The notes beneath the pieces were generated by a model. That model made no database searches. It saw nothing but the letters and a program-made list of their open reading frames with translations, and was not told the DNA's origin. From contig JAWOIO010000181.1 of NCBI GenBank assembly GCA_046484625.1, forward strand, positions 1-38,744: a stretch of DNA of 38,744 nucleotides, read 5' to 3'. The DNA is from DASUAO01 sp046484625. GTDB taxonomy: Bacteria > Actinomycetota > Acidimicrobiia > IMCC26256 > PALSA-555. The first letter of the stretch is position 1. Each line of letters opens with the position of its first letter. A program made the position numbers and the translations under genes. Below, piece by piece: positions 1 to 6,565 of this stretch.

Positions 1-144
1 CGATTCCGTCACCAGAACAGGTGGGGCGGCCGATTCCGTCACCAGAACAGGTGGAGGGGCCGATTCCGTCACCAGAACAGGTGGGGCGGCCGATTCCGTC
101 ACCAGAACAGGTGGGACGGCCGATTCGGTCACGAGAACGGGGGC
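1..144. repeat. 30-bp tandem repeat array, cut by the window edge
   Basis: Four contiguous 30-bp units (1-30, 31-60, 61-90, 91-120) share the core CGATTCCGTCACCAGAACAG and differ only in the last 6-7 bases. A fifth, more divergent copy starts at 121 and runs into the stop codon of the gene ending at 144. Units abut with no spacers. Each unit holds a weak dyad, TTC and GAA separated by 8 bases. The array lies just downstream of the ccdA-like stop codon on the minus strand. It could be a VNTR, a protein-binding array or a dispersed intergenic repeat that expanded locally. Its true length is unknown because the sequence starts inside it. Confidence 0.9.
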
Positions 145-848
145 TAGAGGCCGCCGACCGACGGGGTGAAACGCGCCAGGTACGACGTGAGGTGCGTGTA
201 CAGGCCGGTCGTGAGCAGGACACCCAGGATCACCAGGGCGACGCCGGCGACGCGCTCGACGGTCGGGCCGACCCGTCGGAGCCAGTCGGCGATGGCGGGG
301 AACGACGCGAGGCCGAGCGCGGCGAGCAGGAACGGCACGCCGATCCCGAACGCGTAGGCAGCCAGCAGCAGGGCGCCGCGGCCGGCCCCGCCGCTCTGCG
401 CGGCCACCGTGAGCGCGGCCGCGAGCAGGGGCCCGACGCACGGGCTCCACGCCGCACCGAACGCCACGCCCACGATGAACGGACGCGCCCGCCCGCCCCG
501 CTCGGTCACCACGGGCATCAGCCGCCGCTCGCGCGAGAGCGGACCACGGATCACACCGAGCAGCGCCAGTCCCATGATCACGACGACGACTCCGCCGATG
601 CGGCGGATCCAGTCCTGCACGTCCGACAGCGAGTGCCCGACGAGCCCGGCCGACGCGCCGAGCCCGGCGAACACCACCGCGAACCCGAGCACGAAGACCA
701 GCGTCGCGGGCACCGCCCGAGCCGGGTCCTTCGCGTCGGCGGCCTCGCCCGCGATGATCCCCAGGTACGCGGGAACCAGGGGGACGATGCAGGGCGCGAG
801 GAACGACGCGACGCCCGCTCCGAAGAGCGCGACGAGGTCGGCCACCAC
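144..848 (-). CDS. ccdA: CcdA/DsbD-type thiol-disulfide transmembrane protein
   Basis: Predicted to carry electrons across the membrane from cytoplasmic thioredoxin to an extracytoplasmic thioredoxin-like partner. The 234-aa protein is almost entirely hydrophobic, with about six membrane segments. The two family-defining half-motifs are both present: SFLAPCIVPLVPAYL (Cys20) and GAAWSPCVGP (Cys137), each Cys next to a helix-breaking Pro as in CcdA. Length is normal for stand-alone CcdA. The start is ATG at 848, six bases after the stop of the upstream thioredoxin-like gene, so the two are surely one transcript. Together they match the membrane and thioredoxin parts of mycobacterial DipZ, here as separate proteins. 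The stop codon touches the tandem repeat at the window edge. Confidence 0.9.
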   Translation of the reverse strand: MVADLVALFGAGVASFLAPCIVPLVPAYLGIIAGEAADAKDPARAVPATLVFVLGFAVVFAGLGASAGLVGHSLSDVQDWIRRIGGVVVVIMGLALLGVIRGPLSRERRLMPVVTERGGRARPFIVGVAFGAAWSPCVGPLLAAALTVAAQSGGAGRGALLLAAYAFGIGVPFLLAALGLASFPAIADWLRRVGPTVERVAGVALVILGVLLTTGLYTHLTSYLARFTPSVGGL

Positions 849-854
849 GATCGA

Positions 855-1961
855 TCAGGCGCCGAACGTGAACGCGTACGCCTGGAGCCCGGGAGCGCGC
901 GCGGTGAGCCGCAGGGTGTGATCGCCGATCTCGGGTGCGAGCACGAGCCGGTACAGGTCCGACACCGTGACCCGCACGAACGTCGCGCCGGAGTCGTCGA
1001 CCATCGTCTGCGGAGTGCGGAACTCGGGCGGGAGCGGATTCCCGTCGAGCTCGACGGTGACGTCGATCGGGCCGCCGTCTGGCGCCGCCATCACGAGGTT
1101 CACCTCCCGGGCCTCGTAGCGCAGGATGATCGCGGCGTCGGCGGCCCGGCTCTCGACCGCCTCCGGACCCGCATCCCACGTCCCGACGACCCTCGCCTCG
1201 CCCGGCGCGAGGTCCTCGGGCTCGGGTGACGTGCTCGTCCCGGCGGGGAGCCCGAGGTTTCCTCGCAGCGACCCGAGGTAGGTCTCGCGCGTGATCGGGT
1301 CGGACAACGTGGTCTGGTCGGACTCGGTCCCTCCCGGTACCTCGGCGAACGGCGCGGATGCCTTCAGCCCGAGCAGCGTGCGGATGACCGCTTCGCTCTC
1401 CTCGTACCCGCCCTCCCCGAAGTGCAAGTAGCGGACCCGCCCCCGCCGGTCCGCGATGTACTTCGCGGGCCAGTACTGGTTCCCGAACGCGTTCCAGATG
1501 TCCATGTCGTCGTCGAGTGCGACGGGGTACTCGATCGAGTTCCGCTCGACGGCGTCCTCGACGTTGGAGTGGACCTTCTCGAACTCGAACTCCGGCGAGT
1601 GGACACCGACGATCACGAGACCGTCGTCGGCGTAGCGGTCGTGCCAGGCGCGCAGGTACGGGAACGTACGGATGCAGTTCACGCACGAGTACGTCCAGAT
1701 GTCGTAGACCACGACCTTGTCGCGGAGGTCGGCAGTGGTGAGGGGCTCGCTGTTGATCCACCCCTTGGCGAGCGACAGCGACGGCGGTGGCGGCCCGACC
1801 GGGAGGTTGTCGGTGTCGACCGGGGCGCTCACACTGCTCGGGTCCGAGCCGCTGGCGACGACCACTCCTGCGGCGGCCGCGACGACCAGCGCGAGCGCGA
1901 GGACCGCGTACTTCATCCGCCCCGAGCGCGCGCCGGAGCCGCTTCGGTCCACGTCGGTCAT
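855..1961 (-). CDS. Membrane-anchored thioredoxin-like protein, DipZ C-terminal type
   Basis: A 368-aa extracytoplasmic thiol-disulfide oxidoreductase, predicted to be kept reduced by the CcdA protein encoded next to it. It has an N-terminal anchor helix (residues 17-36), a proline-rich linker, a TlpA-like thioredoxin fold with active site WTYSCVNC (Cys93, Cys96), and a C-terminal beta-rich region (about 260-368) resembling the carbohydrate-module-like end of DipZ. The CVNC active site and the extra C-terminal domain point to the DipZ family rather than ResA or CcmG. I chose ATG 1961 because it is followed by a short cytoplasmic tail and the anchor. The frame stays open far upstream, but that part is antisense to the USP-UbiB gene and is not credible. 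The protein may form mixed disulfides with secreted substrates; these are not identifiable here. Confidence 0.85.
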   Translation of the reverse strand: MTDVDRSGSGARSGRMKYAVLALALVVAAAAGVVVASGSDPSSVSAPVDTDNLPVGPPPPSLSLAKGWINSEPLTTADLRDKVVVYDIWTYSCVNCIRTFPYLRAWHDRYADDGLVIVGVHSPEFEFEKVHSNVEDAVERNSIEYPVALDDDMDIWNAFGNQYWPAKYIADRRGRVRYLHFGEGGYEESEAVIRTLLGLKASAPFAEVPGGTESDQTTLSDPITRETYLGSLRGNLGLPAGTSTSPEPEDLAPGEARVVGTWDAGPEAVESRAADAAIILRYEAREVNLVMAAPDGGPIDVTVELDGNPLPPEFRTPQTMVDDSGATFVRVTVSDLYRLVLAPEIGDHTLRLTARAPGLQAYAFTFGA

Positions 1962-2057
1962 CGGAGGCTCTTCGGAACCGGTTCCCGGTCTGGATGGCCC
2001 TGCGGGGAAGGGAGGAGCGACCCGCGGACCGGCATCCCGGGAGGGTACGCATTCGCC

Positions 2058-2107
2058 TACTGTCGGCGGCGATCGCACGCATCTTCGATCGCACCCATCC
2101 TTGGAGG
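2058..2107 (+). promoter_or_regulatory. Promoter region and direct repeat before the USP-UbiB gene
   Basis: A TACTGT box (2058-2063) fits a -10 element. Between it and the start codon lie two copies of a 15-bp direct repeat, GATCGCACGCATCTT (2071-2085) and GATCGCACCCATCCT (2087-2101), matching at 13 of 15 positions with a 16-bp period. A strong ribosome-binding site GGAGG (2103-2107) sits 7 nt before GTG 2115. The repeats lie in the presumed 5' leader and could bind a regulator. This is inference from sequence only. Confidence 0.4.
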
Positions 2108-2114
2108 CCGGCGA

Positions 2115-4166
2115 GTGCAACGGATCGTGGTCGCAACCGACGGCTCGCCGACGGCGCAACGGGCCGTCACCTGGGCCGCCGACCTCGCCCGGCGCTTCAC
2201 CGCCGAGCTGCTCCTGGTCGAGGTGCTCACCCCGGCGCCAGGCGACGACGGGAACGAAGAGCCCGACCCGGAGGCCCTGGCCGCCGCCCAGGTCGAGCTC
2301 ACGCGAATCGCCCGGGAGGCGGTCGGACCCGGCGGGAAGGGCCGCGTGGTCGTCGACGACCGCCCCGCCGAGGCCATCGTCGCCGTCGCGCACGAATCTG
2401 GCGCCGACGTCATCGTGGTCGGCAACGCGGGCATGAGCGGCAACAAGAAGTTCCTGCTGAGCAACATCCCCAACCGCATCACGCACGCGGCCCGCTGCAC
2501 GGTCATCACCGTGAACACTGCCGAGCTCGACGGCCGCACGACGGTCGTCGCCGAGCCCGAGGTTCCCGACGACGACGAGCTCCTGCTCACCGGACGCGCC
2601 GCGAAGATCGCACGGGTCATCGGCAAGCAGGGGTTGGCCGAGCTGTTCGGCCGGCGCAAGTCGGGATCTCGCGACGACGCCGTCCGCGAGAGCGCCAAGC
2701 GCCTGCGGGTGGCGTTCGAGGAGCTCGGACCCACGTTCTGCAAGCTCGGCCAGGTGCTCTCCACCCGGCCCGACCTCGTGCCACCCGAGTACATCGACGA
2801 GCTCGCCGCGTTGCGGGACCAGGTGCCCACCCTCACCGAGGCCGAGGTCGTCAAGGTGATGGAGGAGGAGCTGCGCGTCCCGTGGGACGACGTCTTCGAG
2901 AGCATCGACCACGAACCGCTCGCCACCGGCTCGATCGCCCAGGTACACAAGGCCACGCTCGCCACCGGCGAGCGGGTCGTCGTCAAGGTGCAGCGGCCGG
3001 GTGCCCACGAGGAGATCACCCGCGACCTCGGACTCCTCGGCATGTTCGCCCGCAAGAGCGCGACGCGCCCCGGGCTCCGCCAGGTCGTGGACCCTGCCGC
3101 CGTGATCAAGCACCTGTCGGAGTCGCTCCAGGCCGAGCTCGACTTCCGCCAGGAGGCCGCGAACATGGAACGGATGCGCGCGGTGCTCGACGTGTACCCG
3201 CGCCTCGACGTCCCCGCCGTCTACACGGACTTCTCCACCAGCCGCCTGCTCGTCATGGAAGAAGTCGGGGGCGGCCCGATCTCCGACGCCCCCGAAGGGC
3301 CCGCACGCACCGAGGCGGCCCGCCAGCTCATCGAGTCGTACTACCGGCAGATCCTCACCGAGGGCTTCTTCCACGCCGACCCGCACCCGGGGAACCTCAA
3401 GTGGCACGACGACAAGGTGTGGTTCCTCGACTTCGGCATGGTCGGCGAGGTGGGGCCGGAGCTGCGCGAGGGGCTGGTCCTCCTGCTGCTCGCGTTCTGG
3501 CAGGAGGACCAGGCGTTCCTGTCCGAGACCGTCCTGATGCTCGGCGGTGAGGAGGGCAGCCCCGACATCGACCTCGCCGGGTTCCAGCTCGCGATCGGCG
3601 ACCTCGTCAGCCGGTACCGGCACCTCCCGCTGCGCGAGCTCGAGCTCGGCCCGATGCTCCAGGACATCACGACCATCGCGGTGCGCTTCGACGTCCCGCT
3701 CCCCCCGACCCTCATCCTCACCGGGAAGGCCCTCGCGCAGATCCAGCACGCCACCGCGGAGCTCGACCCCGACGTCGACCCGTTCGCAGTCGCGGGGAGC
3801 TACCTGGCGCGCGCGACCTTCGACAAGCTGCGCGGCGTGATCCATCCGGAGCAGGTCCTGTACGAGGGCCAGAAGCTGCGCACGCGGGCTGCGCGACTGT
3901 TCGAGTCGTTCGAGCGCCTCGTCGGGGCACGCCCCGGATCGAACCTGCAGGTCGAGTTCAAGGGGTTGGAGGGACTCGAGACCAACGTGCGTCGCGCGAG
4001 CCGGCGTCTCTCGCTGTCGCTCGCCGGGGCGGGGGCGTTCGTCGCGACGGCGATCACCGCCGACTCGACGAACGTGTCGGGATGGGTCGCACCGACGTTC
4101 GGGGCCGTGGCGATCGTGCTGACGGTCACCCTCATCGGCGACATCTTCCGGGGATACCGGCGCTAG
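2115..4166 (+). CDS. Universal stress protein domain fused to UbiB/ABC1 (AarF) kinase-like protein
   Basis: A 683-aa two-domain protein. Residues 1 to about 137 form a UspA-type ATP-binding fold, with RIVVATDGSP at the N-terminus and the phosphate loop VVGNAGMSGNKKFLL. Residues about 180-600 are an ABC1/UbiB atypical kinase. It has the family-specific KLGQ motif near 207, the alanine/glycine-rich loop TGSIAQVHKA near 270, the catalytic loop HADPHPGNLKW near 420 and the metal-binding DFGMVGE near 440. Two hydrophobic segments (about 634-680) anchor the C-terminus, as in UbiB. The family is linked to isoprenoid-quinone metabolism and lipid handling. The start is GTG 2115, with GGAGG 7 nt upstream and the conserved USP N-terminus immediately after. 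No frameshift separates the domains, so the fusion looks genuine. The role of the USP part is unknown; it may sense nucleotide or stress. Confidence 0.9.
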   Translation: MQRIVVATDGSPTAQRAVTWAADLARRFTAELLLVEVLTPAPGDDGNEEPDPEALAAAQVELTRIAREAVGPGGKGRVVVDDRPAEAIVAVAHESGADVIVVGNAGMSGNKKFLLSNIPNRITHAARCTVITVNTAELDGRTTVVAEPEVPDDDELLLTGRAAKIARVIGKQGLAELFGRRKSGSRDDAVRESAKRLRVAFEELGPTFCKLGQVLSTRPDLVPPEYIDELAALRDQVPTLTEAEVVKVMEEELRVPWDDVFESIDHEPLATGSIAQVHKATLATGERVVVKVQRPGAHEEITRDLGLLGMFARKSATRPGLRQVVDPAAVIKHLSESLQAELDFRQEAANMERMRAVLDVYPRLDVPAVYTDFSTSRLLVMEEVGGGPISDAPEGPARTEAARQLIESYYRQILTEGFFHADPHPGNLKWHDDKVWFLDFGMVGEVGPELREGLVLLLLAFWQEDQAFLSETVLMLGGEEGSPDIDLAGFQLAIGDLVSRYRHLPLRELELGPMLQDITTIAVRFDVPLPPTLILTGKALAQIQHATAELDPDVDPFAVAGSYLARATFDKLRGVIHPEQVLYEGQKLRTRAARLFESFERLVGARPGSNLQVEFKGLEGLETNVRRASRRLSLSLAGAGAFVATAITADSTNVSGWVAPTFGAVAIVLTVTLIGDIFRGYRR

Positions 4167-4366
4167 GCGCCAGACGGCGCATCCTCACCCGGTCGGGCCG
4201 CCGCGTTCGACCGACGGGTCGCACGCAGGACGATCTTCTCGATCATGAACGCGGCGGTGCCGAGGACCATCCCGAGCAGCGCACGGTCGAGTCCGTGGAC
4301 CAGGCGGCGGAACGGATTGCGGTGGCGCTTCCGCTCGGGATAGTGGACGTGGTACTGGGCGGCCAT
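4163..4366 (-). CDS. Small single-pass membrane protein, hypothetical
   Basis: A 67-aa protein I do not recognise. It has a basic N-terminal stretch (HYPERKRHRNPFRRL), one hydrophobic helix (about residues 30-47, LLGMVLGTAAFMIEKIVL) and a basic then acidic tail. The pattern suggests a cytoplasmic N-terminus with one membrane pass. A TACGCT box lies exactly 6 nt before the ATG, which supports the start and suggests a leaderless transcript. Its stop overlaps the stop of the convergent USP-UbiB gene by two bases. It may be co-regulated with that gene, but nothing in the sequence shows it. Confidence 0.6.
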   Translation of the reverse strand: MAAQYHVHYPERKRHRNPFRRLVHGLDRALLGMVLGTAAFMIEKIVLRATRRSNAAARPGEDAPSGA

Positions 4367-4372
4367 GCGCGG

Positions 4373-4378
4373 AGCGTA
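4373..4378 (-). promoter_or_regulatory. Leaderless-type -10 box for the small membrane protein
   Basis: On the minus strand this reads TACGCT followed by six bases and then ATG at 4366, so transcription would begin at the start codon. The same arrangement recurs before many genes in this window. Confidence 0.5.
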
Positions 4379-4414
4379 GCGGTCAGTCCCTCGCCGCGAG
4401 GTGTGAGGGTTCGA

Positions 4415-5446
4415 TCAGGGCTTCCTGAGAAGAACGTGCTCGTCGATCTCGGCGAGATGCCGGTCGCGCGCCGCGTCGTCGAGGAACGACGCGACGAAGG
4501 AGTTCCGAGCCAGCCGGGCGACGTCGTCGGTGCCGAGACCCAGCGCCTCGACCACCGCGACGTAGTTGTCGGCCACGTAGCCGCCGAAGTACGCAGGGTC
4601 GTCGGAGTTGACAGTGACGAGCAGCCCCCGCCGGAGCATCGTCGCCAGGTTGTGGTCGGCGATCGTGTCGAAGACCCGCAGCCTCACGTTCGACAGCGGG
4701 CACACCGTGAGGGGGACCTGCTCGGCGACCAGCCGTTCGACGAGCAGGTCGTCCTCCGTGCAGCGCACCCCGTGGTCGATCCGGGCCACCCCGAGGACGT
4801 CGAGCGCCTGGCGGATGTAGTCGGGGGGTCCCTCCTCGCCCGCGTGCGCCACCGCGAGGAGGCCTTCGGCGTGCGCCCGCTCGAACACCGTGTGGAACTT
4901 CTCCGGCGGGTTGTCGACCTCGGCCGAGTCGAGGCCCACACCCGAGATCACGTCGCGGTGCTCGAGCGCGCGCTCGAGCGTCGCCATGGCGGCATCGGCG
5001 CTCTGGTCGCGGAGGAAGCAGCAGATCAGGCGCCAGGTGATCCCGAGGTCACGCTCCCCGCTCTCGAGCGCCCGGCCGATCCCCCGGACGACGGTCGCGA
5101 ACGCGATCCCCCGGTCCGTATGGGTCTGGGGGTCGAAGAAGATCTCGGCGTGGCGGACGTGATCGGCGGCGGCGCGCTCGAGGTACGCGCGGGTGAGGTC
5201 GTAGAAGTCCTGCTCGGTCTGCAGGACGTCGCAGCCGGCGTAGTAGAGATCGAGGAACGACTGGAGGTCGTCGAAGACATAGGCGCGCCGGACTGCCTCC
5301 ACGTCGGCGAAGGGCAGTGCCACGCCGTTGCGGGCCGCGAGCTCGAACATCAGCTCCGGCTCGAGGGTCCCCTCGATGTGGAGGTGCAGCTCCGCCTTCG
5401 GGATCGTGCGCGCGAGCGTGGCAGGGTCGGTCCCGGCAGCCGTCAC
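4415..5446 (-). CDS. Adenine deaminase, adenosine deaminase superfamily (Aah1-like)
   Basis: A 343-aa zinc amidohydrolase predicted to convert adenine to hypoxanthine in purine salvage. The metal-binding HxH lies at His21/His23 in IPKAELHLHIEGTLEPE. VAHAGEEG supplies the catalytic region, IDHGVRC another metal/catalytic His, and VNSDDPAYFGGY the Asp pair. The EGTLEPE and NSDDPAYFGGY variants are typical of the adenine deaminase branch rather than true adenosine deaminase (which has EG(S/A)L and NTDDP), so I favour adenine as substrate. I chose GTG 5446 because it overlaps the upstream stop codon as GTGA, implying translational coupling to the AhpD-like gene. Earlier in-frame starts would lie inside that gene. 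The link between purine salvage and a peroxidase-like protein is not obvious. Confidence 0.85.
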   Translation of the reverse strand: MTAAGTDPATLARTIPKAELHLHIEGTLEPELMFELAARNGVALPFADVEAVRRAYVFDDLQSFLDLYYAGCDVLQTEQDFYDLTRAYLERAAADHVRHAEIFFDPQTHTDRGIAFATVVRGIGRALESGERDLGITWRLICCFLRDQSADAAMATLERALEHRDVISGVGLDSAEVDNPPEKFHTVFERAHAEGLLAVAHAGEEGPPDYIRQALDVLGVARIDHGVRCTEDDLLVERLVAEQVPLTVCPLSNVRLRVFDTIADHNLATMLRRGLLVTVNSDDPAYFGGYVADNYVAVVEALGLGTDDVARLARNSFVASFLDDAARDRHLAEIDEHVLLRKP

Positions 5447-6510
5447 GTCGGATCGACCGAGCGCCGGGCGCTCACGAGCTCGTCGAGGCCGAGATCGGCT
5501 CGGAGCTGCTCGGAGGGCGCGTCGCTCATCTCGTCGAGCGGCGTGCCCGTGGCATCGGCGATGCGGGTCATCATGTGGAAGTTCGCACACACGGCCGCCG
5601 CGTCGATCATCGCTTCTGCGCCCAGCGCTTCGACGACCCGCTCACGCGCCCGTTCGAGCGCCTCCGGCCCGCCGGTCTGGATCGCCTCGACGAATCCGGT
5701 CAGGAGCGCACCGTGCGCGACGCCGCCGTCACCGGCATCGGACCCGCCGATCGCCGCGACGTCGACCTCCGTCTCGTGCACCATGCTGCTCAGACCGAGC
5801 AGCAACCCGTGGGACGTCGTTCAGTAGAAGCACTCGTTCAACGCCGACGTGCGCGCCGCGATGAGCTCGGTCTGCATGCGGTCGAGCGGGCCGCGGCTCC
5901 AGGCGAGATCGCCCATGAGCGCGTCGCCCGGGAGGTACTGCGCCTCGGCGAGGCGCCGCACGGCGGCGGTCTCCGCCGGGACGAGGCTCAACGCCTTCGT
6001 GACGTTCGGTCCGCCGTCGTCGACGATCGGGACCCAGTGGCGGTGCAGCGCGGCACCGTCCGGACGTGCTCGCGTCGGTGCGCCAGGCGTGGCCTCGGGA
6101 AGCGGGAGGGGATCGACGCCGATCCCCCGCGCGAGCGAGTCGAGGCTCGCCACTTCGGCGACGATGCCGACGAGCTCGACGTACTGCTCGACGCTCACGC
6201 CCGCCGAGCCGACGATCGACTCGTACCAGCTCGCGACGAGCGATCCCGGGTGTCGGGTGATGCGCCACACCGCATCGACCGCGGCCGCGGGCACCGGGCG
6301 CGTCGCGACCCGTTCCGGCTCGACGGCGGACGGCGCGTGCCACGCCGGGGCGTCCGGGGCGTCGCGGGCTCGTCGGGCCTCGGCCACCAGGGTCAGGCGC
6401 TGCTCCGCGGTCCACCACGTGCCGGGCCCGGCCCAGTGCGCGACGGTCGCCGCGTGTGCGGACGCGAGGTCATCGCGCACCGGCCACGAGGCATCGTCGT
6501 ACGGGGGCAT
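5443..6510 (-). CDS. Predicted selenoprotein: two-domain AhpD/carboxymuconolactone decarboxylase-like protein with in-frame TGA
   Basis: Read straight through TGA 5823-5821 this is one 355-aa protein; read conventionally it is two fragments. The TGA would be residue 230 and gives the active site ALNECFYU then TTSH. With Sec in place the series Glu215, Cys227, Sec230, His234 has spacings 12, 3 and 4, identical to Glu118, Cys130, Cys133, His137 of mycobacterial AhpD, so Sec replaces the second Cys of CxxC. A second, related helical domain (about 250-355, with CANFHMMTRIADATGTPLD) lacks CxxC. The frame stays open for 125 codons after the TGA, and a SECIS-like hairpin follows it. Expected activity is thiol/selenol peroxidase or disulfide reductase chemistry. 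ATG 6510 is chosen; GTG 6528 is an alternative, and neither has a clear ribosome-binding site. The stop overlaps the adenine deaminase start (GTGA). The alternative is a nonsense mutation of TGC or TGT. Confidence 0.8.
5784..5823 (-). promoter_or_regulatory. Putative bacterial SECIS element directing Sec insertion at TGA 5823-5821
   Basis: Starting 17 nt after the TGA on the minus strand, GCTGCTC (5803-5797) pairs perfectly with GAGCAGC (5791-5785) around the five-base loop GGTCT (5796-5792). A further T-A pair (5804/5784) makes 8 bp. The first loop G is the 25th base after the TGA, inside the roughly 16-37 nt window of bacterial SECIS models. The loop is the same GGUCU as in the E. coli fdhF SECIS as I know it. 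A CAC/GTG pairing below could extend the stem past a bulge. Confidence 0.75.
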
Positions 6511-6553
6511 CGGCCCATGCTCGCGCACCGGAGCGGCACTGATGGCCCGTCGC

Positions 6554-6559
6554 TACGAT
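6554..6559 (+). promoter_or_regulatory. Leaderless-type -10 box for the PhyH-family gene
   Basis: TACGAT followed by exactly six bases and then ATG 6566. No ribosome-binding site is present, so the mRNA probably begins at the start codon. The divergent selenoprotein gene starts 55 bp away. Confidence 0.5.
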
Positions 6560-6565
6560 CGCTGC

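Noticed and set aside
1..144. CRISPR array at the left edge
   Set aside because: The 30-bp units are directly contiguous with no spacers of independent sequence and no cas genes are nearby, so this is a plain tandem repeat.
855..3845. A 996-codon minus-strand protein containing the thioredoxin domain
   Set aside because: The part above 1961 is antisense to the USP-UbiB gene and is low-complexity Arg/Asp/Gly-rich sequence, an effect of high GC content. Only 855-1961 has protein family signal.
4395..4420. Possible tRNA T-loop (GGTTCGA) near 4404
   Set aside because: No matching T-stem, acceptor stem or anticodon arm can be drawn around it, and the sequence ends in the adenine deaminase gene.
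5443..6510. Two separate genes or a pseudogene with a nonsense mutation
   Set aside because: Both parts are in one frame, the stop is TGA rather than TAG or TAA, it falls exactly on a catalytic Cys position, and a SECIS-like hairpin follows. A nonsense mutation or base-call error remains possible but is the weaker reading.
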